From NCBI RefSeq assembly GCF_036226605.1, contig NZ_CP109002.1, positions 26,357-90,356 of the forward strand: DNA of 64,000 nucleotides, written 5' to 3'. Position numbers and translations under genes: made by a program. The DNA is from Streptomyces sp. NBC_00704. Lineage in GTDB: Bacteria > Actinomycetota > Actinomycetes > Streptomycetales > Streptomycetaceae. The notes under the pieces were generated by a model that worked only from the letters and a program-made list of their open reading frames with translations, did no database searches and was not told the DNA's origin. Positions 1-7,919 of this stretch are shown here, in pieces; positions within the stretch are counted from its first letter, which is position 1; every line of letters begins with the position of its first letter.

Positions 1-326
1 GTCGCGTACCGGGCCTTGAACTTCGCCGCGCTCTGGAAGAAGCACACGACCTTGCCGTCCAGCGCGTACGCGGGCATGCCGTACCAGAGCTTCGGCGTGA
101 GCTGGGGGGCGCTGGCGGTCACGACCGCGTGGACCCGTTCGGCCATGACGCGGTCGGAGTCGTCCATCTCGGCGATCTTGGCGAGCAGGTCCTGTTCCGC
201 CTGCGCCTCCTTGTCCGCCTTGGAACCGCGTCGCGCGGCAGCCTTCTGCTCCTTGGCGTGGTCCTTCATCGCGGCCCGTTCCTCGGCCGAGAACCCCTCG
301 TACGTGTCGCTCTTGGTGTTGCTCAT
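1..326 (-). CDS. DUF1801-family protein, C-terminus cut by window edge
   Basis: About 108 residues are visible, starting MSNTKSDTYEG at an ATG preceded by GGGAGAG. The N-terminal half is a charged, Lys/Ala/Glu-rich helix, followed by a segment containing KLWYGMPAYALDGK and VCFFQSAAKFKARY, which is the signature of the small DUF1801/YdhG-like family of unknown function. The gene runs off the left edge, so its C-terminus is missing. It is transcribed away from the TetR gene and has no visible partner. The family assignment rests on the WYGMPAY-type core only. Confidence 0.7.
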   Translation of the reverse strand, partial: MSNTKSDTYEGFSAEERAAMKDHAKEQKAAARRGSKADKEAQAEQDLLAKIAEMDDSDRVMAERVHAVVTASAPQLTPKLWYGMPAYALDGKVVCFFQSAAKFKARYA

Positions 327-479
327 GGTCTCTCCCGTAGCCCGTGGGTCGCACAGACCGACCCGGCGCGCTCGGCCGAGCCCGGTCCCTTCGGCCAGTA
401 CAGCATCCGTGAAGTCCCAAGCCCTTGATTTCCGCTCAAGCCCTGCTGGAGACCCCGAATGTCAGGAGTTCTCCGACCG

Positions 480-1073
480 TCAGGCCGGGGTCTCCAGGGA
501 GTCCAGCCACTGGAGGAGGCGGGCGCCCTCGCGGGTCATGATGTCCGGGTCGCGCAGGGCGTTGGCCAGCAGCGACATGCCCTGGTAGGCGGAGACGAGG
601 GTGACGGCGAGGCCGTCCGGGTCGGGTCGGCCCCATGCGCGGAACTGGTGTCCGGCCCAGTCGAGCAGCTGCCGGATGACGACGCCGGCCTCCACGTCGA
701 GGGTGCCGTCGGCGCGCTTGTCGAGTTCGACGGCCAGGGTGCCGGTGGGGCAGCCGTAGCGGGCCGCGGTGTCGCGCCGGCCGACCCAGGCTTCGATCAG
801 GGCCTTGAGACGCTCGCGCGGGTCGGGCAACTCGTCCAGGGAAGCGGTGAGTTCGGCCAGGTGCGCGCTGTGCTCGGACAGTGCGGCCCGGACCAGCTCG
901 TCCTTGGTCTTGAAGTAGTAGTAGACGTTCCCGACGGGGATGTCGGCCGCGTGGGCGATGTCGGCGAGGGTGGTGCGCTCGACGCCCTGCTCGTGCAGGA
1001 CCCGTGCCGCCGCGGCGGTGAGTCGTCGGCGCTTGTCGGCCGCACGCGTCCTGGGCTTCACTGAGTCAGTCAC
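480..1073 (-). CDS. TetR-family repressor, divergent from an oxidoreductase
   Basis: The 197-residue protein has a typical N-terminal TetR helix-turn-helix (residues about 12-58, with TTLADIAHAADIPVGNVYYY) and a C-terminal ligand domain like that of small repressors controlling quinone or electrophile-responsive reductases. The start is a GTG with no Shine-Dalgarno sequence, so the mRNA may be leaderless; the next in-frame GTG is four codons in. It is divergent from the NAD(P)-binding protein at 1158, with an 84-base gap containing a repeated TGAGTCAGTCA motif. The arrangement suggests that it represses itself and that neighbour; the inducer is unknown. Confidence 0.85.
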   Translation of the reverse strand: MTDSVKPRTRAADKRRRLTAAAARVLHEQGVERTTLADIAHAADIPVGNVYYYFKTKDELVRAALSEHSAHLAELTASLDELPDPRERLKALIEAWVGRRDTAARYGCPTGTLAVELDKRADGTLDVEAGVVIRQLLDWAGHQFRAWGRPDPDGLAVTLVSAYQGMSLLANALRDPDIMTREGARLLQWLDSLETPA

Positions 1074-1144
1074 CTGACCAACTATAGATCTCCGCCAATG
1101 GGGCGTGCTAGCGTTCGAGTCGCAGTGAGTCAGTCAACTAACTT
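1061..1144. promoter_or_regulatory. Divergent promoter with duplicated TetR operator-like motif
   Basis: TGAGTCAGTCA occurs twice, at about 1061 and 1126, each followed by a degenerate CT(g)AC(c)AACT half that makes an imperfect palindrome of the AGTCAGTC/AACTAACT type. The copies flank the presumed promoters of the two divergent genes, and the first overlaps the TetR start codon. This is the expected place for an autoregulatory TetR operator. It is inferred from symmetry only. Confidence 0.5.
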
Positions 1145-1157
1145 ATGAGGAGATCCC

Positions 1158-1976
1158 GTGATCGCAGTGACCGGAGCCACCGGGAACGTCGGCCGCGAAC
1201 TGGTCCGCATCCTCGCCGAGGCAGGCGAGGCGGTGACCGCGCTCTCGCGCGGCGAGGCGCGCGAACTCCCCGGCGGCGTACGCCATGTGCGGGCCGACCT
1301 CGCCGACCCCGATGCCCTGCGCCCCGCATTGGACGGCGCTGACGCACTGTTCCTGCTGGTGGCCGGCGACGATCCGCAGGGCGTCCTCGACGCCGCGAAA
1401 GCGGGCGGCGTCCGCCGGGTCGTCCTGGTCTCCTCCATCGGCGTCGCCACCCGCCCGGACGCCTACCGCCACCCCGCGGCCTTCGAGGCCGCACTGCTCG
1501 GCTCCGGCCTCGAACAGACCGTGCTGCGCTGCGGCGGGCTGGACTCCAACGCCTTCGCCTGGGCCGGGTCCATCCGCGCCGACCGGGTCGCCGCCGCCCC
1601 GTTCGGCGACGTCGGCCTGCCGGTGGTCGACCCGGCCGACGTCGCCGAGGTCGCCGCCGCCGCCCTGCTGCGGCCCGACCACACCGGCTCCGTCTACGAG
1701 CTGACCGGCCCCGCCCCCACCACTCCGCGTCAGCGTGCCGCGGCGATCGGCGCGGCACTCGGCGAGCCGGTGCGATTCGTCGAGCAGACGCGCGAGGAGG
1801 CCCGGGAGCAGATGCTCGCGTTCATGCCCGAGCCGGTGGTGGAAGGCACCCTCGCCATCCTCGGGGAACCGCTGCCCGCGGAGCGCCGGGCGAGCCCCGA
1901 CGTCGAGCGCGTCCTGGGCCGTGCGCCGCGCTCCTTCGCGGACTGGGCCGCCCGCAGCGCCGCCGCCTTCCGCTGA
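1158..1976 (+). CDS. NmrA/QorB-like NAD(P)-binding oxidoreductase
   Basis: The 272-residue protein begins with a Rossmann motif (VTGATGNVGRELV, residues 4-16) and has the compact architecture of atypical SDRs of the NmrA/NAD(P)H:quinone oxidoreductase-2 type, including a conserved LVSSIGV strand. It lacks the classical YxxxK pair of reductive SDRs, which is normal for this subgroup. The GTG start has AGGAGAT just upstream. It is divergent from the TetR gene at 480-1073, so it is probably that repressor's target, as is common for quinone or aldehyde-responsive pairs. The substrate cannot be read from the sequence. Confidence 0.8.
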   Translation: MIAVTGATGNVGRELVRILAEAGEAVTALSRGEARELPGGVRHVRADLADPDALRPALDGADALFLLVAGDDPQGVLDAAKAGGVRRVVLVSSIGVATRPDAYRHPAAFEAALLGSGLEQTVLRCGGLDSNAFAWAGSIRADRVAAAPFGDVGLPVVDPADVAEVAAAALLRPDHTGSVYELTGPAPTTPRQRAAAIGAALGEPVRFVEQTREEAREQMLAFMPEPVVEGTLAILGEPLPAERRASPDVERVLGRAPRSFADWAARSAAAFR

Positions 1977-2197
1977 CGGCCCGCAGCAGTCGGTTCGCAG
2001 CAGTCGGTCCGGAGCTGTCGGCCGGCCGCGGGGAACGCGACGGAGCGCGCCGCAGGGGCGGGCAGACCAGCCCCGGCCAGGCCACAGAGGGCTGCCGTCG
2101 GCGCTCAGGGCCTTCCGGACCGGCCCGGCCCGCCAGGACGGTCTCACAGGCCCGTAGCGGCCTGTAGAGGCCCCGTAGCGGGCCGTAGGGCCCTGGA

Positions 2198-2581
2198 TTA
2201 CGAGGAGGTCCCGGTTATGGCTGCCGGGCCCCGCTGCGAGCGCGGGGTCTTCGCCCCGACCTTCTTGACCTCGATGGTGCGCGGGTCCACGGCCTCGCCG
2301 GGGGCGCCCTCGCGGTAGAGGCCGCCGGGCAGGCTGTCGCGGTCGTGCGGGAGGAGGAAGAAGACGCGGCGCTTGTACAGGCCGCTGTCCGGGTCGGGTT
2401 CGGCCTCGTCGTCGAGCTGGGCGTAGCCGACCATGCGCCCGTCGCGGGCGTAGGGGGGTTTGGTGTTGCGCCGCCGGGTCTTGTCGAGGGCCTGGCGGAC
2501 GTAGTCGAGGTTCTCGGGGTCTTCCAGCCACACGACGTGTGCCTCGTGGGTGAGATCGCCCTCGGTCAGTAGCGAGCTCAT
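2198..2581 (-). CDS. DUF6009-like small protein
   Basis: This 127-residue protein starts MSSLLTEGDLTHEAHVVWL, with a good GGAGGGG ribosome site. It contains LEDPENLDYVRQAL, ARDGRMVGYAQLDD and RRVFFLLPHDRD, and resembles the short DUF6009 proteins that I recall from Streptomyces plasmids and mobile elements. No enzymatic motif is visible. It lies downstream of, and in the same direction as, the replication helicase gene, separated by 175 bases, so it may belong to the replication operon. Its function is unknown. Confidence 0.6.
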   Translation of the reverse strand: MSSLLTEGDLTHEAHVVWLEDPENLDYVRQALDKTRRRNTKPPYARDGRMVGYAQLDDEAEPDPDSGLYKRRVFFLLPHDRDSLPGGLYREGAPGEAVDPRTIEVKKVGAKTPRSQRGPAAITGTSS

Positions 2582-2756
2582 GGCTGTCGCCCCTCCTTCG
2601 TCTGCGGGGCGGTGTGGCGTCCCGCCTCGTGGTGTGGTGAGCCGCCCGCGGCTGGACCTGGCCCCGCCGGTCCATGGTAGGCCGGGCTCATTCGGCCGGG
2701 TAGGGGCCTCGGTGCCCGGCGGGGGACGGGTGCGGTGTGCGGCGCGTGGTGTGGGT

Positions 2757-4301
2757 TCATGACGAGGTGTCCAGCAGGGCGAGGCCCGGGTAGTACTTGC
2801 GGCCGTTGGATTTGATCATGTCTGCGGGTGAGGCGAGGCCGACCTCCTGCCGGACTCGCGTGGCGAAGGCCCGGGTGCCCGCGGGGCGGATGCCCTCACC
2901 CGTGCTGCACCACGCCGCGTACGCGGTGTAGAGCAGGCCTTGTTCCACCCGCAGGTCGGGCTGGTTCTCGAGGTCGCTGGTGCAGCATTCGCTGAGGAAG
3001 CGCCCGATGTGGTCCTCGGTGTTGGCGTAGGCGGTGGTGGCGATGCGGACGCGGTCGGGGCCTTCGAGGCTGTCGCGGGTGGCGAGGTAGCGGCGGGCTC
3101 CTTCGATGAGCCACTGAAGGATGCCGGGGCCTTCGTCGCGGACGAGTTCGAAGGCCAGGTTGTCGATCTTGCGGTGGTCGGGGACGGTCCGCTCGAAGGG
3201 CAGGAGCCGGATGCGGCGCCAGAAGGCGAAGCCGCCCGTGGTGACTTCGGGCCGGTGGTTGCCGAGCAGCCACAGGTGGTGGGTGGGGGTGAAGGAGAAG
3301 TAGTCCTGGCGCATGCGGCGCGCCTTGATCTTGTCCCCGCCGGTCAGCAGCCGCACGCGGGCCTCGTCGAACTTGTCGTTGGGCTTGAGTTCGCTGCACA
3401 CGATGAGCCGGCGCCCGTGGAGTTCGGTCAGCTCGGTGGAGTGCTCGGAGAAGGCCCCGCGGTCCATGAGGAAGCCGGGAGGAGCGGCGTCGGCGTAGTC
3501 GCCCAGGATCTGGATCATGACGTCCAGCAGGACGCTCTTGCCGTTCTTGCCGTGTCCGTGCAGGAACGGCAGCACCTGCGCGCCGACGTCCCCGGTGATG
3601 GAGTAGCCCAGCAGCAGGTGCAGGAAGTCGATCATTTCCTGGCCTTCGGCGTCGTCGCCGAAGGTGTCGTGCAGGAAGCGGTGCCAGCGCGGGGTCGCGG
3701 TGTGCTGCGGAGCGACGCTGGTGGCGCGGGAGTTGAAGTCGCGGGTGGGGCTGGGCTTGCGCAGCACGCCGGTGTGCAGGTCGACGACCCCGGCCGGGGT
3801 GCACAGGACGTAGGGGTCGCCGTCGAGGCTGTCGGGGTCCAGGGAGAGGTCGGGCGACGCCTTGGCCTGGGTGAGGAGGGCCTTCATGCCGGTCGTCGAC
3901 AGCGTGCGCTTCTTGTGGTGGTAGAGGTCGCGGTCGCTGAAGAGGCCGCGAGGGTCGCTGTCGGGCATGTCCTCGGCCATCTCGCCCGCGGCCCACAGGG
4001 CGGCCTTCTCGCCCCCGGTGCGCTTCCAGCGGTAGCCGTCCCAGGAGAACCAGCCGAGGCCCTCGACGTGGCGGAACTGGTCGCGGTAGAGCGTCACGAA
4101 CAGTTTGGCGTTGCCGCGGTCGGTGAGCGTGCCCGGCAGCGGCACGGACACCGCCCAGGACGGCGGCGCGGACGGGGAGGCCTGGGCCTGGGCGGGCAGC
4201 GGGGCCGCCGGTGCGGCCGACGCAGAGGCCGGCTGCTGGAGGTCCAGCATCTGCTGGGCGGCGGCGCTGGCGTCGAAGCGCGGCAACTCGGCGCTGCTCA
4301 T
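2757..4301 (-). CDS. P4/D5-type primase-helicase (plasmid replication)
   Basis: This 514-residue protein is an SF3-like replicative helicase. After a Pro/Ala/Gln-rich N-terminus, residues about 120-210 form the D5_N-type domain (LCTPAGVVDLHTG). The ATPase core follows, with Walker A GHGKNGKS at 249-256, a Walker B strand RRLIVCSELK near 300, and a sensor-like LWLLGNHRP near 340. The ATG overlaps the TGA of the upstream primase-polymerase gene as ATGA, with AAGGA upstream, so the two proteins are made together. Gene order (iterons, prim-pol, helicase) matches plasmid and phage initiator modules. A much longer open frame continues upstream but is merely the shadow of prim-pol. Confidence 0.88.
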   Translation of the reverse strand: MSSAELPRFDASAAAQQMLDLQQPASASAAPAAPLPAQAQASPSAPPSWAVSVPLPGTLTDRGNAKLFVTLYRDQFRHVEGLGWFSWDGYRWKRTGGEKAALWAAGEMAEDMPDSDPRGLFSDRDLYHHKKRTLSTTGMKALLTQAKASPDLSLDPDSLDGDPYVLCTPAGVVDLHTGVLRKPSPTRDFNSRATSVAPQHTATPRWHRFLHDTFGDDAEGQEMIDFLHLLLGYSITGDVGAQVLPFLHGHGKNGKSVLLDVMIQILGDYADAAPPGFLMDRGAFSEHSTELTELHGRRLIVCSELKPNDKFDEARVRLLTGGDKIKARRMRQDYFSFTPTHHLWLLGNHRPEVTTGGFAFWRRIRLLPFERTVPDHRKIDNLAFELVRDEGPGILQWLIEGARRYLATRDSLEGPDRVRIATTAYANTEDHIGRFLSECCTSDLENQPDLRVEQGLLYTAYAAWCSTGEGIRPAGTRAFATRVRQEVGLASPADMIKSNGRKYYPGLALLDTSS

Positions 4302-5386
4302 GAACGTCCTTGGAGGAGGAACGGGCGGGCGGCCCCGGCGGTGAGGGCGTCGTCGATGATGCGGTCGTTGCGTGCGGTCTGCCAGGGCCGGGCGCGCGCG
4401 GCCGCGTCGCTCAACAGCGCCCGCGCGGTGCGCTCGTCGAGATGTCCGGCGGCCGCGAGTCCCCCGGCGGTGTAGCCGGCCTTGTTGAGCTTCTCGGTGA
4501 AGGCCGCGCCCTCGGGTGTGGCGGCGCATTCGGCCACCTCCAGCAGCAGCGGGTCGAGGACGGCCTGCCAGCCGCCCGCTGCGGGGCGCGGCCGCCTGCT
4601 GCGGGGAACCACCGCAGGGCGGGGTCGGACCGGGGCAGGCTGGATCATGTGTCCGGTCCTCACGAGTTCCTCGCCGAGCCATTCCGGCAGCGGCGCGGGC
4701 AGACGGGCGGGCCCTTCGCGCAGATAGACGCCCTTGTCGGTGCGGGTGGTGGGGGCGACGATGTAGCCGCCGTCGGCGCGCACGTCGACCTGCCAGGCCA
4801 GGGCGGCCTTGGAGCCCGAGCCGGTGGAGCAGCGGAACCGGCTGGCGGGGTGGGGGTTGCGATACCAGATGTGGAGCCCGCCGGAGGGGGTGCGCACGCG
4901 CAGGGTGCTCTCGTCGGCGGCCGGGTCGGGCCGGCCGCGCAGCGCGGCCAGGAGGGCGAGCGTGTCGAAGCCCGAGGCCAGGCCCTGCAGATCGACGGCG
5001 TCCGGGATCGGGATGCCCGGCAGCAGACGGTCGCGGTCGGGGACCTGGGCGGAGTGCGCGTCGACGTCGATGACGACCAGGTCCGCTCCCCCGCAGGCGA
5101 CGCCGACGCCCCAGGACGGCGTCGCCGACCACCAGGCGTCGATGCGGGCCGGGTCGGTGGTCGCCGCGTGGAAGCCGTGGCAGGGGCGTCCGGCGGGCAG
5201 ACAGGGGCAGTCCGCCGGGGGGTGACGCCGCTTCCTGCACTCGGCGCAGTTGCCCGCAGGCGTCTTGCGGCCGCTCGCGAGAGGGTGGACGGGCCAGCCT
5301 TGCAGGGCGCACCAGCGAGCCACGGCATGCGGCGTGGCGGGCCGCCCCGCTGCTGTGGGCTCTCTCGTCGGGCCGGGGCCGGGCAC
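4298..5386 (-). CDS. Bifunctional DNA primase/polymerase (prim-pol) domain protein
   Basis: The 362-residue protein carries a prim-pol domain in residues about 18-230. It has a GWPVHPLASGRKTP-type start motif and a cysteine cluster at 47, 50, 60, 62 and 69 that probably binds zinc. The acidic metal-binding DVD lies at 107-109 (GGADLVVIDVDAH), and TPSGGLHIWY follows. I chose the GTG at 5386 because AGAAGGA lies six bases upstream; the frame stays open further but has no homology-like sequence there. It overlaps the helicase gene by four bases. It presumably makes primers at the adjacent iteron region. Confidence 0.85.
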   Translation of the reverse strand: MPGPGPTREPTAAGRPATPHAVARWCALQGWPVHPLASGRKTPAGNCAECRKRRHPPADCPCLPAGRPCHGFHAATTDPARIDAWWSATPSWGVGVACGGADLVVIDVDAHSAQVPDRDRLLPGIPIPDAVDLQGLASGFDTLALLAALRGRPDPAADESTLRVRTPSGGLHIWYRNPHPASRFRCSTGSGSKAALAWQVDVRADGGYIVAPTTRTDKGVYLREGPARLPAPLPEWLGEELVRTGHMIQPAPVRPRPAVVPRSRRPRPAAGGWQAVLDPLLLEVAECAATPEGAAFTEKLNKAGYTAGGLAAAGHLDERTARALLSDAAARARPWQTARNDRIIDDALTAGAARPFLLQGRS

Positions 5387-5924
5387 GCGTCGTCCTTCTG
5401 CCGGGGGATCTGGTCCCTCCGGTCCCTGCCTGCCACTGGGGTGGTGCTCGACTGAAGCCTGAGGCTGGAGGGACCGTAGGGACTGGGTTTCGGAAGAGAG
5501 TGTATGACCTGCGGAGCGGGGCCGGGTGGATACTCCCCCCGCGTGGCGGGCTATCAGCTTCTCGGTCCCTACGGTCCCTTGAGGACCTGCCCGGCGGGCG
5601 GGAGAGCGACCCCTCGGCCGGAATGGCCCCATTGGGAGCGACTGAAGCGACTCTGCCCCGAATAAGAGGCTTGCCGCGAAGGGGCTTGCGGGGTCCCTCT
5701 CCCCGGACAGGGACTGAAGCCTGAGGCGGGCAGAGCGGGTGTGCCCCTGCGGCGGCGGCCCGGAAGGGTGCCCGGACGGCGTCCGGGAGGCGGCGGGAAG
5801 GCCTTCTCCGGCGCAGGGACCGGAGCACCCCCCGATCCAGGGACCGAACAGTCCCTGGCGGAACGTCGGTCCCTCCGTTCAGTCCCTGCCTGTTTCCGCA
5901 GGTCAGAGCCATACTCCACCCTCT

Positions 5925-6070
5925 GAAAGGGACTGAAGGGACTGAAAGTCTCCATTATCAGCCAACTGGAATACATGTGTTCATCATGTGTTCCTTACAT
6001 ACGCGCGCACATACACGCACACGCAGGCCTGGCTCATAATGGAGACTTTGAGTCCCTTCAGTCCCTTTTC
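5925..6070. repeat. 39-bp inverted repeat around an AT-rich core
   Basis: The left arm (5925-5963) and right arm (6031-6070) are near-perfect reverse complements, with two or three mismatches. Each contains GGGACTGAAGGGACT followed by AGTCTCCATTAT. The 67-base spacer is the most AT-rich piece nearby and contains CATGTGTTC twice and a run of CACA/ACAC. The symmetry and local AT content fit a melting site flanked by initiator-binding sites. Confidence 0.75.
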
Positions 6071-6264
6071 CGGCCCTCGAACCTACTCTGACCTGCACAA
6101 ACACACAGGGACTGAACGGCAGGGACTGAAGCAGGTTCGGTCACTGCGCTGGCGCGGGAGGTCCCTCGCGAGGGAGCGCCGGCGTCTCCGCGCCCAGGCG
6201 AACCGAGAGGGACCACGCCGAGGGGACCGGGAACCAGGGACTGAAGGGAAGAATTCAGGGGCCG

Positions 6265-6344
6265 GGGACCGAAGCGAAGGGACCGAAGCGAAGGGACCGA
6301 CGCGAGGGACTGAAGCGAAGGGACTGAAGCGAAGGGACCGGGGG
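6265..6344. repeat. Five tandem 14-bp iterons
   Basis: GGGACCGAAGCGAA repeats in register (14, 14, 13, 14, 14 bases), the last two full copies reading GGGACTGAAGCGAA, ending in a partial GGGACCG. They share the core word of the whole origin candidate. Head-to-tail spacing slightly over one helical turn is typical of initiator iterons. Confidence 0.7.
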
Positions 6345-6441
6345 AAGCGCCGAGATGGCACGAGGCCCGGCGCGGGACAGGCCCGGCGACCGGAAGCGCA
6401 CCACGGCACCCCGCCCCTCCTGTCGCCGGTGAGACGACCGA

Positions 6442-6864
6442 TCAGGCCGGGGAGCGCCACCCCTCGCCGGTCCGCTCCCGGAGGGCGGACTCCAGCCGGT
6501 CGCGGGCCTCGGTCTGGGCGGCGATGCGTTCGTCGAGGACCGCCAGCCGCTCCCGCGCGACCCTCAGTCCCTTGTCCGAGGGCGGCACGGCAGCCACGTC
6601 GCCGTCCAGGCACGGCAGGAACACGCGCACGTCGTCCAGGGTCAGTCCAGCGGCCAGGAGGAGGCGGATGTTGCGCACCCGCACCACCGCCCGCTCGTCG
6701 TAGACGCGGTAGCCGTTGGAAGCGCGTTCGGAGGAGATCAGCCCGGCCTGCTCGTAGTGGCGCAGGGCACGAGGGGTCGTCCCCGCAGCCTCGGCCAGCT
6801 CCCCGATCCGCACTCGCTCCTCCGCCCCCTGAGTCACGCCGATCACGCGCGTCACACCTATCAC
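6442..6864 (-). CDS. MerR-family transcriptional regulator
   Basis: The protein (up to 140 residues) has the MerR winged helix (RIGELAEAAGTTPRALRHYEQ, then NGYRVYDE) followed by a dimerisation helix with no metal-binding cysteine pattern; a single Cys lies in FLPCLDG. The first possible start is a GTG whose GTGA overlaps the stop of the SDR gene upstream, implying coupling. A later GTG directly before RIGEL has GGAGGAG close by and is an alternative. Together with the SDR it forms a two-gene operon, perhaps a sensor and its detoxifying reductase. Confidence 0.82.
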   Translation of the reverse strand: MIGVTRVIGVTQGAEERVRIGELAEAAGTTPRALRHYEQAGLISSERASNGYRVYDERAVVRVRNIRLLLAAGLTLDDVRVFLPCLDGDVAAVPPSDKGLRVARERLAVLDERIAAQTEARDRLESALRERTGEGWRSPA

Positions 6865-7619
6865 GCCACGACGGCTCCCCCGTCGACCGGGAGCACCACT
6901 CCGGTGACGAACGCGGCGTCAGGTGAGGCGAGTCGGGTGATCGCCCAGGCCACTTCCTCGGGGCGGCCGACGCGGCCCAGCGGAGTGTGGGCCACCTGCC
7001 ACTCCCGCAGTGCCGCCAGGCGTTCCGGCGTCAGTCCCTGGTGCTTGCCGATGGGCGTGGCGACGGCACCGGGGGCGACCGCGACCACCCGGACCCCACG
7101 AGGAGCCAGCTCGACCGCCCAGCTGCGCGTCAGGAGGTCCAGGGCGCTCTTGGCGGCCGCATAGACCGAGTTGCCGGGCCAGGCCCGCTGCCCGACCGAG
7201 GTGCTCACGTTGACGATCACGCCGCTGGTCCTCTCGAGGAACGGCAGCAGAGCCTGAGTCAGCAAGATGGGGGCGACGAGGTTGGTGGCAAGCTGATCCG
7301 CGATCACTGCCGGACTCAGGGTGCCGAGGGATCCGCTGCGCACGATGCCCGCGTTGTTGACGAGCACATCCAGTCGGCCGTGCGTCCCGGCCACGGCGTC
7401 GACGATCCGCTGGATCCCGTCCTCAGCGGTGATGTCCGCGGGCAACGGCGTGATCCGGTCGTGCCCGGCCGCCGTCTCGGCGAGGGGTTCGCTGCGCCGT
7501 CCGATGACGATCACCCGTGCGCCCTCGGCGGCGAAGGCGCGCGCGGTGGCCCGGCCGATGCCGGTGCCCGCTCCCGTGACGGCGACGATCCTGCTGCTCT
7601 GCTGTGGTGCGTTGCCCAT
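6861..7619 (-). CDS. Short-chain dehydrogenase/reductase
   Basis: This is a 252-residue classical SDR. It has cofactor motif VTGAGTGIGRA near residue 14, NNAG near 90, a catalytic Ser in NVSTS, and YAAAKSA with the catalytic Tyr and Lys. The C-terminus VTGVVLPVDGGAVVA is typical of FabG-like oxidoreductases. The ATG (MGNAPQQ) has only a weak ribosome site. Its stop overlaps the start of the MerR gene. The substrate is unknown; regulation by the co-transcribed MerR is likely. Confidence 0.85.
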   Translation of the reverse strand: MGNAPQQSSRIVAVTGAGTGIGRATARAFAAEGARVIVIGRRSEPLAETAAGHDRITPLPADITAEDGIQRIVDAVAGTHGRLDVLVNNAGIVRSGSLGTLSPAVIADQLATNLVAPILLTQALLPFLERTSGVIVNVSTSVGQRAWPGNSVYAAAKSALDLLTRSWAVELAPRGVRVVAVAPGAVATPIGKHQGLTPERLAALREWQVAHTPLGRVGRPEEVAWAITRLASPDAAFVTGVVLPVDGGAVVA

Positions 7620-7919
7620 GCCGGCATCGTGCAACCCTGCCGCCGGCGGCAAGGTCAAGATCCTTTCGTGTGCCCGGCGGCGGCACTCCCCCGAACCCGA
7701 AACCCGGGTGACCGCCGACGGCACGCCCCGAACCGTCCAGCGGCCGTGTGCCGCCCGAACGGCGAGCCGCTGGACAAAAGAGACCACCACTCCCCGAATC
7801 GCCCGCCCCAGGGCCGATTTTGCCCTCACATGTGCCCTTGCAGGCATGGGCAACGGAGTGCGGATACGGAAGGGTGAAAAGTTCGTCGCTCCCATGAGGA
7901 CGTGAGAGAAGGAGAGACC
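7620..7919. promoter_or_regulatory. Divergent intergenic region, no gene seen
   Basis: These 300 bases separate the leftward SDR/MerR operon from the rightward DUF4157 gene and must hold both promoters. A short AT-richer stretch at about 7790-7885 (with CACATGTG) is the likeliest promoter area. No open frame here has plausible codon use, and no clear operator was found. Confidence 0.4.

Larger units (their letters stand above)
5387..6441. other. Candidate replication origin (non-coding, iteron-rich)
   Basis: More than 1 kb without a convincing gene separates the prim-pol start from the MerR gene. It is full of GGGACTGAAG and GGGACCGAAG words in both orientations, for example near 5455, 5540-5580, 5710, 5815-5890, 5928-5950, 6050-6070, 6107-6130 and 6236-6340. 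A long inverted repeat brackets an AT-richer core. Clustered iterons beside a primase-helicase operon are the usual layout of a plasmid replication origin, and the same motifs overlap the prim-pol promoter and may autoregulate it. No experimental mapping is implied. Confidence 0.65.

Noticed and set aside
16..588. A 190-codon rightward frame at the left edge
   Set aside because: It is antisense to the DUF1801 and TetR genes, both of which have recognisable family motifs on the minus strand.
2757..5912. A 1051-codon leftward open frame covering the helicase and extending far upstream
   Set aside because: Only the part from 4301 onward resembles a protein; upstream it is the antiphase shadow of the prim-pol gene, which has a ribosome site and real motifs in the other frame.
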